64,000 bases of DNA. It comes from Fontibacter flavus (GTDB lineage Bacteria; Bacteroidota; Bacteroidia; Cytophagales; Cyclobacteriaceae). A program made the translations under genes and the position numbers. The stretch covers positions 20,466 through 84,465 of the forward strand of contig NZ_JBHLWI010000013.1 in the NCBI RefSeq assembly GCF_042432905.1, written 5' to 3'. Below, piece by piece: positions 33,101 through 42,000 of the stretch. The notes beneath the pieces are model-generated. The model saw nothing but the letters and a program-made list of their open reading frames with translations. It made no database searches and was not told the DNA's origin. The stretch's first letter is position 1, and each line of letters starts with the position of its first letter.

Positions 33101-35323
33101 ATGGATCATAACAAACATCAAAACGGGGGCGATATCAGCAAATGCCCATTCCACAACGGACAAATGAAGCAAGTTGCAGGAGGAGGAACTGGTAACCGTG
33201 ACTGGTGGCCCAATCAGTTGAACCTAAATATCCTCAGACAACATTCAAACCTGGCCAATCCGATGGATCCGGATTTTGATTATGCAAAAGAATTTAAATC
33301 CTTAGACCTAGCCCAAGTCAAAAAGGATATTGAACAGGTACTAAAAACCTCTCAGGATTGGTGGCCAGCTGATTATGGACACTATGGTCCTTTCATGATC
33401 CGCATGGCTTGGCATAGCGCTGGAACATACAGGATACATGACGGAAGAGGAGGTGGAGGCACAGGCAATCAGCGCTTTGCACCTTTGAACAGCTGGCCAG
33501 ACAATGTGAACCTTGACAAGGCAAGACTTTTACTTTGGCCCATTAAGCAAAAATATGGCAAAAAGATTTCCTGGGCCGACTTAATGATTCTTACCGGAAA
33601 TGTTGCCTTGGAATCCATGGGACTAAAAACCTTTGGTTTTGGAGGTGGACGTGAGGATATTTGGCAGCCTGAAGAAGATATTTACTGGGGTTCCGAAACC
33701 GAATGGTTAGGAGATAAAAGATATACCGGTGACCGTGAATTGGAAAACCCTCTTGGTGCTGTTCAAATGGGACTCATTTATGTTAATCCTGAAGGACCAA
33801 ACGGGCATCCTGACCCCTTGGCTGCGGCCAAAGATATCAGAGAAACTTTTGGCAGAATGGCCATGAATGATTATGAGACTGTAGCTTTGATAGCTGGTGG
33901 ACATACCTTCGGCAAAGCTCATGGTGCTGCTGATCCGAGCAAATACGTTGAGCGGGAACCAGCTGCTGCAGGCATAGAAGAGCAAAGCATGGGTTGGAGG
34001 AATAATTTCGGAAGCGGAAATGCAGGAGACACCATTACTTCAGGCTTGGAGGGAGCGTGGACTACCACCCCTACCAAATGGAGTAATAATTACCTCTGGA
34101 ACCTTTTCGGCTATGACTGGGAATTAACAAAAAGCCCTGCTGGCGCACATCAATGGATTCCAAAACACGGTATGGGAGCAGGAACTGTTCCTGATGCACA
34201 TGATAAATCCAAAAGGCATACACCTATCATGTTTACCACGGACATTGCTTTGAAAATGGATCCCGATTATGAGCAGATCTCGAGACATTTTTTGGACAAC
34301 CCAGATGAGTTTGCAGATGCTTTTGCAAAAGCCTGGTATAAACTTACCCACCGTGATATGGGGCCAAAAAGCCGTTATTTGGGACCGGAAGTTCCTGCAG
34401 AGGATCTGATTTGGCAAGACCCAATTCCTGCTGTTGACCATAAACTCATCAATAAGGATGACATAGCAAACTTGAAAGCAAGCATTTTGGGCTCTGGACT
34501 GACAGTTTCAGAATTGGTTTCGACCGCTTGGGCATCCGCTTCAACATTCAGAGGATCTGATTTCCGGGGAGGCGCAAATGGGGCAAGGATCAGATTGGAG
34601 CCTCAAAAAAACTGGGAAGCCAATAATCCTGCACAGTTGTTGAAGGTTTTGACCTCCCTAGAGCGCATACAAAAAGACTTTAACAGTAATCAATCTGGAG
34701 ACAAAAAAGTCTCCATGGCTGATCTGATTGTTCTTGGAGGCTGTGCTGCAGTGGAGAAAGCAGCCAAAGACGCAGGATTCAACATTACAGTTCCATTTAC
34801 ACCTGGCCGCATGGATGCTTCTCAAGAGCAGACAGAAGTTGATTCATTTGCTTACTTGGAGCCTGTTGCTGATGGTTTCAGGAATTACATAATGGCCAAG
34901 TGCCCTGTAAAAGCAGAGGAACTTCTAATTGACAAGGCCCAGCTGTTAACTTTAACAGTTCCTGAAATGACTGTTTTGGTAGGTGGTATGCGGGCCATGA
35001 ATGCTAACTATGACGGTTCTAAACATGGAATCTTTACTAGTAAGCCAGGAGCCCTCACTAATGATTTCTTTGTGAACCTACTTGATTTGGGAACTACCTG
35101 GAGAGCTACTTCAGATGCTCAGAATGTATTTGTGGGTAGTGATAGAAATACAGGAGAACCAAAATGGACAGCAACCCGTGCAGATCTCATTTTCGGATCG
35201 AATTCCGAGCTAAGGGCGATTGCAGAGGTTTATGCATGCGAAGATGGCAAAGAAAAATTTGTAAAAGACTTCGTCGCTGCGTGGAACAAAGTCATGAACC
35301 TCGATAGATTTGACATGAAATAA
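33101..35323 (+). CDS. katG: Catalase-peroxidase KatG
   Basis: Heme enzyme that removes hydrogen peroxide by catalase and peroxidase reactions. Distal pocket R101, W104, H105 (RMAWHSAGTYR), the covalent Met-Tyr-Trp adduct partners Y227 (IYVNPEGP) and M253 (GRMAMNDYE), and the proximal His H268 in AGGHTFGKAHG are all present. A second, non-heme-binding peroxidase-like domain covers about residues 430-740. Length 740 is typical. There is no signal peptide, so the enzyme is cytosolic. An OxyR-like site upstream suggests induction by peroxide; a strong terminator follows. Confidence 0.98.
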   Translation: MDHNKHQNGGDISKCPFHNGQMKQVAGGGTGNRDWWPNQLNLNILRQHSNLANPMDPDFDYAKEFKSLDLAQVKKDIEQVLKTSQDWWPADYGHYGPFMIRMAWHSAGTYRIHDGRGGGGTGNQRFAPLNSWPDNVNLDKARLLLWPIKQKYGKKISWADLMILTGNVALESMGLKTFGFGGGREDIWQPEEDIYWGSETEWLGDKRYTGDRELENPLGAVQMGLIYVNPEGPNGHPDPLAAAKDIRETFGRMAMNDYETVALIAGGHTFGKAHGAADPSKYVEREPAAAGIEEQSMGWRNNFGSGNAGDTITSGLEGAWTTTPTKWSNNYLWNLFGYDWELTKSPAGAHQWIPKHGMGAGTVPDAHDKSKRHTPIMFTTDIALKMDPDYEQISRHFLDNPDEFADAFAKAWYKLTHRDMGPKSRYLGPEVPAEDLIWQDPIPAVDHKLINKDDIANLKASILGSGLTVSELVSTAWASASTFRGSDFRGGANGARIRLEPQKNWEANNPAQLLKVLTSLERIQKDFNSNQSGDKKVSMADLIVLGGCAAVEKAAKDAGFNITVPFTPGRMDASQEQTEVDSFAYLEPVADGFRNYIMAKCPVKAEELLIDKAQLLTLTVPEMTVLVGGMRAMNANYDGSKHGIFTSKPGALTNDFFVNLLDLGTTWRATSDAQNVFVGSDRNTGEPKWTATRADLIFGSNSELRAIAEVYACEDGKEKFVKDFVAAWNKVMNLDRFDMK

Positions 35324-35345
35324 TTCCCTAAGCTTCCCTAAAAAT

Positions 35346-35376
35346 AAAAGGTGGCCTATAATTGGCCACCTTTTTT
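35346..35376 (+). terminator. Rho-independent terminator after katG
   Basis: Eleven-base arms AAAAGGTGGCC (35346-35356) and GGCCACCTTTT (35364-35374) followed by TT, 22 bp beyond the katG stop. The remaining spacer to the cold-shock gene (about 145 bp) shows nothing else. Confidence 0.9.
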
Positions 35377-35520
35377 GTTCGTTAACATCAATCAATAATT
35401 CTTTGTAAAATTGCCGAAAAGCATTTATTAAAATTTTTCATCAAGACCTATTCTCCAGCAGTATATTTATAAAATTAGTTTTAAAATTTTCAGAAACTTT
35501 TCTTGAATGCTGAAAACTGT

Positions 35521-35555
35521 AAAAAAAAATAAAACTGCCCTGGAATTGGGCAGTT
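35521..35555 (-). terminator. Terminator of the cold-shock gene
   Basis: Arms AACTGCCC (35533-35540) and GGGCAGTT (35548-35555) with a 7-base loop; read on the reverse strand the stem is followed by a long T run (A-rich stretch 35521-35532). It begins about 28 bp after the csp stop. Confidence 0.85.
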
Positions 35556-35583
35556 CAAAACTTACATAACCTAATGAATACTA

Positions 35584-35778
35584 TTATTGTACTTTTTTAA
35601 CATTTATAGCATTGGGGCCTTTTTTGCCATCTTTAAGGTCGTAGGTAACTTTGTCGTTTTGTGCTACTTTGTCTACTAGACCAGTGGCATGCACGAACAC
35701 ATCGCTTTGGGACTCATCATCTATGATGAAACCGAACCCCTTGGCATCATTGTAAAATTTGATTGTTCCGGTAAGCAT
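35584..35778 (-). CDS. Cold-shock domain protein
   Basis: 64-residue single-domain RNA chaperone of the CspA family. The RNA-binding motifs are RNP1 KGFGFI (residues 13-18) and RNP2 DVFVH (26-30). The chain is almost free of extra residues, starting with MLTGTIKFYNDAKGFGFI. It melts secondary structure in mRNA; cold induction is common but nothing in the short leader proves it here. It is a single gene with its own terminator, divergent from sixA. Confidence 0.94.
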   Translation of the reverse strand: MLTGTIKFYNDAKGFGFIIDDESQSDVFVHATGLVDKVAQNDKVTYDLKDGKKGPNAINVKKVQ

Positions 35779-35846
35779 GATAAATATTATAATTTTGTGG
35801 TTAAATGTATTTTAAATGTAAATATACTTCATCAAAAAACAAAAAA

Positions 35847-35854
35847 TAATTTTG
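35847..35854 (+). promoter_or_regulatory. Candidate -7 box of sixA
   Basis: TAATTTTG fits TAnnTTTG exactly, 13 bases before the ATG at 35868, implying a leader of only a few bases. Confidence 0.4.
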
Positions 35855-35867
35855 CTAAATTGGTAAA

Positions 35868-36362
35868 ATGAAAAAGCTAGTACTTATCAGACATGCCAAA
35901 TCCTCTTGGGATGATCCTTTTTTAGAAGATCACCGAAGACCTTTGGCTGAAAGGGGATATAGGGATGCGCCACAGATGGCTCAGCGGCTCAAACGACGTG
36001 ACATAGAACCCGATGCCATATTGTCTTCACATGCAGAAAGGGCAAAAGCCACTGCTTTGATAACGGCAGAAATCCTACATTTCCCTAAAGAGGATATCAA
36101 GTTAACCGAAGAGCTTTACCATGCATCACCCAATAAAATCCTTGAGCTTGTCAGAGAAACCAAAAACAAGGTGGATACACTCCTGATTTTTGGACACAAC
36201 CCTGGATTCAATGAACTGATAGATAAGCTAGGAGGAAGTATTGATAATTTACCTACTTCAGGTCAATTTGGGTTTAAATTTGATGTGGATAAATGGGAGG
36301 AAATCAGCCCCAAAAAAGCAAAGGTCTGGTTTTTCGATTACCCAAAGAAAAAAGACAATTAA
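35868..36362 (+). CDS. sixA: SixA-like histidine phosphatase
   Basis: 164-residue member of the histidine phosphatase superfamily. The catalytic RHG-type motif is LIRHAKSSWDD (phospho-acceptor H9), followed by SSHAERAKATA with the second Arg and FGHNPGFNEL with the second catalytic His. E. coli SixA removes phosphate from the histidine phosphotransfer domain of hybrid kinases or from the PTS; which substrate applies here is unknown. A single gene with a short leader; no clear terminator follows. Confidence 0.9.
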   Translation: MKKLVLIRHAKSSWDDPFLEDHRRPLAERGYRDAPQMAQRLKRRDIEPDAILSSHAERAKATALITAEILHFPKEDIKLTEELYHASPNKILELVRETKNKVDTLLIFGHNPGFNELIDKLGGSIDNLPTSGQFGFKFDVDKWEEISPKKAKVWFFDYPKKKDN

Positions 36363-36433
36363 GCTGTGTTAACGCTTTTATTTTAAAGTTTTACTGACAA
36401 ATTTCAAACTTCAATAATCCTAAAAATCCAAAC

Positions 36434-37171
36434 TCAAAACTCTCTCACATCTAATAAGACCTCATCAAATTTTTCTGCATTCTGAATCAATTCGATGATT
36501 TTCCCAGCTGCAAATGAGGGAGAACTCAATTGTTGTTTCTCTTTTAATTCAACAAATCTGGATAAAGATGAAAAAGAAGCAGCGTCTGCCGATCGAATAT
36601 CTTGCTGCATAGCAGTATCCACCACTCCAGGTGCAACAGAAAAAACACGTATTCCAGTCTGATCCAATTTTGCCTCCGCAGCAGCAGCTTCACTTAACAT
36701 ATTCACCGCCGCTTTGGATGCTGAATAACAAGACCAGCCATCAATGGCTTTCTTCGCTGCTCCAGAGCTAACATTGACAATCATCCGATTTATTTCTTTT
36801 TGATTGCCATATACTTTTATAAAAGCATTCATTAAAACGGTGGGTATTATGGTATTTAGCATAAAAATCCTTTGGATACTTTCAGGTTCAATTTTTCCCA
36901 GATGCTGAATTTCACCGATCCATCCCGCATTATTCACTAATACTACTTCTTGGAAATCCCCAGCAGGAAAAAACTGTTTCAAATTAGCTAAAACCTCCTC
37001 AATTTTGGTCAGATCCAGTGATAAAGCCGTAAATCTTGGATTAGGAAGTGATTTTTGAGAGCGGGCAACACCAATTACGTGATTCTTTGGATCGCCCAAT
37101 AATTGCCCCACCAATGCTTCACCAATCCCTTTACTGGATCCTGTAACAATATATAATTTATCCCTTACCAT
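36434..37171 (-). CDS. Short-chain dehydrogenase/reductase
   Basis: Classical SDR with cofactor motif TGSSKGIG (about residues 9-16 from the chosen start), NNAG as VLVNNAGWIG, catalytic Ser in IVNVSSGAA and YSASK (YxxxK). I chose the ATG at 37171, directly before VRDKLYIVTG; a start at 37210 would add 13 residues. Sequence is closest in wording to sepiapterin-reductase-like enzymes (ALSLDLTKIEEV, LSEAAAAEA), but the substrate is unknown. It lies about 140 bp downstream of the B12-receptor operon on the same strand and may be carried on the same transcript. Confidence 0.87.
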   Translation of the reverse strand: MVRDKLYIVTGSSKGIGEALVGQLLGDPKNHVIGVARSQKSLPNPRFTALSLDLTKIEEVLANLKQFFPAGDFQEVVLVNNAGWIGEIQHLGKIEPESIQRIFMLNTIIPTVLMNAFIKVYGNQKEINRMIVNVSSGAAKKAIDGWSCYSASKAAVNMLSEAAAAEAKLDQTGIRVFSVAPGVVDTAMQQDIRSADAASFSSLSRFVELKEKQQLSSPSFAAGKIIELIQNAEKFDEVLLDVREF

Positions 37172-37311
37172 TTCTTTGATAATTTCTCCTTCAGCTAAAC
37201 TAATGGACACTTTATTTTAAACCAAATATTCATCTATACTTTACTAAAATACAGATCCGACCCATCAATCCAGCTGAAGAAAAAACAAGTTTTTGAATAG
37301 GTTAGGATGAT

Positions 37312-38364
37312 TTACTTAACCAAAAAACCCGATGGGCCTCTACCTGCAGTGAAAGTTTTTAATTGCTGCCCATTTTGATCCAGTACAATGACAGTTCCAC
37401 TTCCTTGAAAACCATTATTGTCTCCTACATAAATCTCTTTCAGTTGTGGATGATAACCTATCCCATAAAATCCTGATCCAGAGAAAATAGCCTGGTTCAA
37501 TACTTCCCTACTATTGATATTTACCCTTGCAATAGCATCATTATAATCCGGCCAACCTGTAGACGTAATGACCAGCAATTCTCCATTTTCGCCCAAAGTA
37601 AATTTCGAAGTGGCTAAGACCACATTGATTTCTACCGTCTGTAAAATTTCTGCATTGGACCTATTGATTTCATGCAAATAAATATTTTCCGAATCCTTCG
37701 CGTATAGAAAAAGCTTGCCATCGGATTCAAAAAAACGAACAGGCCTACCTATTACCTCCAAGGACTTTGTTACAGCTTCCGTAGAAACAGAAATAACATC
37801 CATTTTTTGAGCCGATTCACACGCAACCAAAATTTGGTTCCCAGCCAAAAACATCCCTTCTGGATTGCTGGACACTGAAATCTTTTTGCTGACAGTTCCA
37901 CCGTCTAACTGATCTACAACAGCAATATAAGAATCCGGACTATTGAAATTGGCGTCATAAGGGCCCCAATCCGAAATATAAAGCTTTTGATTTGCTACAA
38001 CCAAGGATCTACTGATATCCAAACCTTCACTTACCGCTCCTTTGCTAGCAAAATCTTTCGGATCCACTACTTCAACTTTACCAGTGTTGGCCACCAAATA
38101 CAGTCTCCCTTCTACCTCCACCATATCTTGAAGCAAGCCGGCGAAAGGCCTGGCATTTTTGGACTCAAAGATATTCGATTTCAGCTGCCCATTGGAAGGG
38201 TCATAATGGTAGACTTCTCCATCATTTGCCCCAAAAGCCCCTTCATTGATGATGAAGACTCCATTTTCAAATTCCCCTAATGGGATTTGATTTTCTTCTT
38301 CCTTACAGGAAAAGAAAGCCATAAGCATAAATACGGCTAAGCAAAGTTTATGTAGTTTTCTCAT
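37312..38364 (-). CDS. Surface beta-propeller lipoprotein, BtuG candidate
   Basis: 350-residue lipoprotein: the signal peptide ends in MLMAFFSC with lipobox Cys at residue 20. The rest is made of repeated beta-propeller blades of YncE/DUF5074 type (e.g. SYIAVVDQLDGGTVSKKI, SNPEGMFLAGNQILVAC, GSGTVIVLDQNGQQL). Its start overlaps the end of the btuB-like gene by four bases and both lie behind a cobalamin riboswitch. In Bacteroides, BtuG is a propeller lipoprotein that captures B12 and sits on BtuB; this protein has the right fold, anchor and gene position. The assignment is inference. Confidence 0.83.
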   Translation of the reverse strand: MRKLHKLCLAVFMLMAFFSCKEEENQIPLGEFENGVFIINEGAFGANDGEVYHYDPSNGQLKSNIFESKNARPFAGLLQDMVEVEGRLYLVANTGKVEVVDPKDFASKGAVSEGLDISRSLVVANQKLYISDWGPYDANFNSPDSYIAVVDQLDGGTVSKKISVSSNPEGMFLAGNQILVACESAQKMDVISVSTEAVTKSLEVIGRPVRFFESDGKLFLYAKDSENIYLHEINRSNAEILQTVEINVVLATSKFTLGENGELLVITSTGWPDYNDAIARVNINSREVLNQAIFSGSGFYGIGYHPQLKEIYVGDNNGFQGSGTVIVLDQNGQQLKTFTAGRGPSGFLVK

Positions 38365-40298
38365 AGTATGATTTGTATGTTCATTTGATAATTTCTTCCA
38401 GGCATTGCCCTGAGCCTAAGGACTTGATAGGAGGTATTGAAAAGGTTATTCACCTGAAAACCTAAGCTCCCTTTGATCCAGGAGGTTTTTAATTCTCTTA
38501 CTTTTAAACCCCAATCAAGCAATTGATATGCAGGCAAAACATCTATATTGTTCGTTCCGACATACCTAGCTCCTGTAAATTGAAAATTTAAATAGGTGTT
38601 CAAAAAACCCCGGTTCACCCCGATCAAAGATTGAAATTTATGGACAGGTGTATAGGGAAGCTGATTTCCTACACTTTGATCATTTTGGGAAACATTGGTC
38701 CTATTGATGGCCTGAATCCAATTGTAATTACCCTGAAGATTTACCCCCCATAATCCAATTCTGTAGTCTGCATCAAAAAAATATTCCAACCCATTATTGT
38801 GTACCGACCTGATATTCTCTGGTGTCCAGAAATTACCTCTTGGAAGCCAGATAATCCAGTTATCGACCCACATCCTATAATGTGTAAGTTGTTGACTGAC
38901 TTCAATATTGGACTTTTTCCACAAATGGAAAATCCCCATTTCTGCACTCCAGGATGATTCTGACAACAAGTCCGGATTACCTCCAGGCTCCCAAAATCTA
39001 TCATTTAAAGTCGGGACCTTGAAACTTCTTGCTCCCGTGGACTTCAATTTGAATTCTTGCTGATCATTCGATAAAAGCTGCCATTCAGCCCCTATACTTG
39101 GGGTAAAAGGAGCAAACTTCCCATCATAGATAAGTTGCCTCAAATTGACGGAAACATGAACATTCTCCCTCAAGTTAAAATTAGTACTTTGGTACAACTC
39201 AAATCGATCTTCCTGAACAGTGTAAGTACTTAATTCCCCCTTCAATCCTGTATATCTGACGCCAGATTTACTTGATATTATATCTGAAATCTCCCAATCT
39301 ACCTCTCCAATCAGAAAAAACTGTAATGTTTTATTGATGTCATTGTTGAAAACCAATTCATCTTGCACTATTCCGGTTTTTAAATTCCAGGTTTTATTTT
39401 TCGAAAACCTGAAATAATCCAGTACCCATCGCAAATTTCTATCTTGCTGCTCATCGAAAGTATTGGACCCAATGACAGGCTGAATTTCTCTTTCAGTCTG
39501 ATTGTACCAAATTGAACTGCTGAGAAGTTGATTTGAAGATAATTGGAAAGCTAAATCCTGGTTGATCCCAACTTGATTAAAAGATGCATGATCTTGTCTT
39601 TCTATAGGTGTTCCTGGCTTTGAAAGGTTACGGTAAGGAAAGTTGTTTGCCGCGTAATTTCTATACATCCTAGTTCTCAAGGAGACTTTCTCATTAGAAT
39701 ATCCATATTGAAACTGATTATTTAACCTTCCAAAACTTCCAATTTGATTTACAAATTGGAAATTATGCCCTTGACCGAATTTCAACTTGGAGTTTAAATG
39801 CACTGACCCTCCTATCGCATCAGTTCCAAACAATGCCCCTCCGCTCCCAAAATGAAGGTTGACTTCATCGAAGCCACCAATTGGCAGTACGGAAAAATCA
39901 GTCTGTCCCAAGGAAGGGCTATTGATGGGCAGCCCATTCCAAAAAACAGCATTATGTCCTGCAGAGGTACCTCTAAGCGTGAGCGTGGCCAACATTCCCG
40001 CTCCATATTGACGCAGAAACAGCCCTGTTCTTTGCTGTAATAAATCAGAAAGACCAAAACCCTGGTAGTCCTGTAAATCCGCAGAAGAAATCGATTTTAC
40101 CTGTTGGCCGTAACTGTATTTATCTAAAGCCGGGGAAAAAACCTCCACTTCACCCAATAAAACTGTATCCGACGAAACTGTGGCAACGCCTACAATCCCA
40201 TCATCAATAGAATCATTGTGCACGATTGTACTATCGAAAAGTACATGTGCATTCAAGGTAACCAAACCCTGTATGAATACCATCAACCTAACCAACAA
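38361..40298 (-). CDS. btuB: TonB-dependent outer membrane receptor, BtuB-like
   Basis: 645-residue TonB-dependent transporter. After a short hydrophobic leader comes a TonB box-like VLLGEVEVFSP, the plug domain (about 60-170; DLLQQRTGLFLRQYGAGMLATLTLRGTS and GGSVHLNSKL), and a 22-strand barrel ending in an aromatic-rich QMNIQIIL. A cobalamin riboswitch directly upstream on the same strand identifies the ligand as vitamin B12 or another corrinoid. Length is near that of E. coli BtuB (614). The propeller lipoprotein follows with a four-base overlap. The signal peptide is unusually short of basic residues. Confidence 0.9.
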   Translation of the reverse strand: MLVRLMVFIQGLVTLNAHVLFDSTIVHNDSIDDGIVGVATVSSDTVLLGEVEVFSPALDKYSYGQQVKSISSADLQDYQGFGLSDLLQQRTGLFLRQYGAGMLATLTLRGTSAGHNAVFWNGLPINSPSLGQTDFSVLPIGGFDEVNLHFGSGGALFGTDAIGGSVHLNSKLKFGQGHNFQFVNQIGSFGRLNNQFQYGYSNEKVSLRTRMYRNYAANNFPYRNLSKPGTPIERQDHASFNQVGINQDLAFQLSSNQLLSSSIWYNQTEREIQPVIGSNTFDEQQDRNLRWVLDYFRFSKNKTWNLKTGIVQDELVFNNDINKTLQFFLIGEVDWEISDIISSKSGVRYTGLKGELSTYTVQEDRFELYQSTNFNLRENVHVSVNLRQLIYDGKFAPFTPSIGAEWQLLSNDQQEFKLKSTGARSFKVPTLNDRFWEPGGNPDLLSESSWSAEMGIFHLWKKSNIEVSQQLTHYRMWVDNWIIWLPRGNFWTPENIRSVHNNGLEYFFDADYRIGLWGVNLQGNYNWIQAINRTNVSQNDQSVGNQLPYTPVHKFQSLIGVNRGFLNTYLNFQFTGARYVGTNNIDVLPAYQLLDWGLKVRELKTSWIKGSLGFQVNNLFNTSYQVLRLRAMPGRNYQMNIQIIL

Positions 40299-40469
40299 TG
40301 CCTTTAAATTAAATCAAGTGAAACACTTATTTAATTCAAAACCATTTCGTGCAAGAATTTGAGAGAAAAACATAGATATGCCATTCAAAAGGATAAAACA
40401 GGTTAACCATTTCTATCTGACATTGCTTTGATTTTAATCCCAGCCTTTCACCCGAAAGCTTTGAATATG

Positions 40470-40665
40470 AAGAAAAAGGCAGGTCTCCTGGCTTCCCTGA
40501 ATTTACCGGCCTTCTCGTTCCAAATATTGAAACAATGGCATTGGAGGTGGGCAAATTACTTTCCTGAACAGTTCAGGATGGGGTTACAGTTGCGGGGACA
40601 GCTTCGGTTTTACACCGAATTCCCTTTTAATCCCGATAACCTGAAACAGGGTCGGGAACCATTTT
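40470..40665 (-). promoter_or_regulatory. Cobalamin (AdoCbl/B12) riboswitch
   Basis: Read on the reverse strand the region shows the conserved elements in order: GATTAAAAGGGAA, the CGGTGTAAAACCG hairpin, GCTGTCCCCGCAACTGTAA, the TGCCATTG loop, and the B12 box AAGCCAGGAGACCTGCC (40478-40494). It ends about 175 bases before the btuB start, which leaves room for an expression platform; a short hairpin (CTTTC-GGGT-GAAAG) follows the aptamer. The aptamer edges are approximate. The ligand class (adenosyl or hydroxo form) is not decided. Confidence 0.94.
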
Positions 40666-40817
40666 CCAAGCACAAACATATCAATTCTAGTTAAAAGAAT
40701 CATAAAACAACATAAATTTTTTGCTTAGATTGAAATCTATCCCTTTGACTCCAAATCTTTGATAAGCTAGAAAAAGCCCAATCCTTCGAATAACACAAGA
40801 CTTTGAAATACACTGTT

Positions 40818-40825
40818 TATATTTG
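40818..40825 (+). promoter_or_regulatory. Candidate -7 box of the divergent B12 ABC transporter operon
   Basis: TATATTTG fits TAnnTTTG exactly, 24 bases before the ATG at 40849. No B12 box is found on this strand, so this operon seems not to be under riboswitch control itself. Confidence 0.35.
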
Positions 40826-40848
40826 AACCAAAATCCAATCTTCCTTTC

Positions 40849-42000
40849 ATGAAGGCATTCCATTTACCAGCCCTTACGATTTTATTTTTTTTGTCAATAA
40901 TCATGACATTATCTTGTCATGCACCCAAATCCGAAGAAGAAATAGAGCTGGCAAAACTGCCCCTTGATTACGCAATAGGGTTTGAGGTTTATCAAGGTAA
41001 AGGTTTCAAAATCATTGAAGTCAACAAGGCTTATCCAGGAGAACACAAACCTTTTAGGTACCTGATCAAAGAAAATGGCAATCAAAATTTACATGATGGA
41101 GAATTTGATGCCGTAATAAGTTTTCCAATACAAAAACTTATACTTACTTCAACCACCCAAATTCCTCATTTGGATTATTTGGGGGAAACAGACAAGCTCA
41201 TTGCTTTTCCCAATTTGACTCTGATATCCTCTGATAAAACAAGAGCAAGAATAGATAAAGGTCTGGTCACCGACTTGGGATCAGGAGCCCAGGCAAACAT
41301 TGAAAAAATTATTGAATTGGACCCCGATTGGATCATGATCTCAACATTAGGGGAAGATCTCAGAAATCTGGATATTTTTAAAACTGCGAAAATACCAGCA
41401 GTTATTAATGGGGAATATGTAGAACAACATCCATTGGGAAGGGCAGAATGGATCAAATTTACCGGAGCCCTTCTCGGAAAATGGGATGAGGCTCTAGAAA
41501 TTTTCGAAGGAATAAAATCGGATTATGAAAACGCCTCGCAGCTTGTAACTAAAGATCTGTCTGCCAAACCTTCTATAATGGCAGGTGTCATGTACAAAGA
41601 TATTTGGTATGTTCCCGGCGCAGAAAGTTGGGGCGCTCAATTATTACAGGCAGCTGGTGGCCAATATCTTTTTGAAGATCAAAAAGGAACAGGTAGTGTC
41701 CAGCTGAGCTACGAGTATGTTTTGAACAAGGCAATAGATGCTGATTTCTGGCTAGGAGCTTCTGATTTCAAAAGTTTAAAAGAAATGGGAGAATCGGAGC
41801 CCCGATATAAAAGCTTCAAAGCATTCCAAAGTGGGGGAATTTACACCTATACACTCAAGAAAGGTGCCACAGGAGGTATTGAATATTTTGAACTTGGCTA
41901 TCTTCGCCCAGACTTGATTCTTCAGGACCTGATAAAAATCTTACATCCAGAATTATTACCTGACTACCAACTTTATTTTTATACCCAACTTGAAAAATAA
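40849..42000 (+). CDS. Periplasmic ABC substrate-binding lipoprotein (B12/siderophore type)
   Basis: 383-residue lipoprotein with lipobox Cys at residue 23 (IMTLSC). The fold is the two-lobe type III binding protein of iron-chelate and B12 transporters, with LGSGAQANIEKIIELDPDWIMIS (the linker-helix start) and VPGAESWGAQLLQAAGG in the second lobe. It is followed by permease and ATPase genes in the FecCD order. Placement against the btuB/riboswitch unit makes B12 the likely ligand, but a ferric siderophore cannot be excluded. The start follows a candidate promoter. Confidence 0.87.
   Translation: MKAFHLPALTILFFLSIIMTLSCHAPKSEEEIELAKLPLDYAIGFEVYQGKGFKIIEVNKAYPGEHKPFRYLIKENGNQNLHDGEFDAVISFPIQKLILTSTTQIPHLDYLGETDKLIAFPNLTLISSDKTRARIDKGLVTDLGSGAQANIEKIIELDPDWIMISTLGEDLRNLDIFKTAKIPAVINGEYVEQHPLGRAEWIKFTGALLGKWDEALEIFEGIKSDYENASQLVTKDLSAKPSIMAGVMYKDIWYVPGAESWGAQLLQAAGGQYLFEDQKGTGSVQLSYEYVLNKAIDADFWLGASDFKSLKEMGESEPRYKSFKAFQSGGIYTYTLKKGATGGIEYFELGYLRPDLILQDLIKILHPELLPDYQLYFYTQLEK

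Noticed and set aside
40336..40554. Reverse-strand frame of 72 codons across the riboswitch
   Set aside because: It runs through the B12 box and aptamer, whose sequence is explained by RNA structure.
40428..40694. Plus-strand frame of 88 codons in the riboswitch
   Set aside because: Antisense shadow of the aptamer with no protein-like features.
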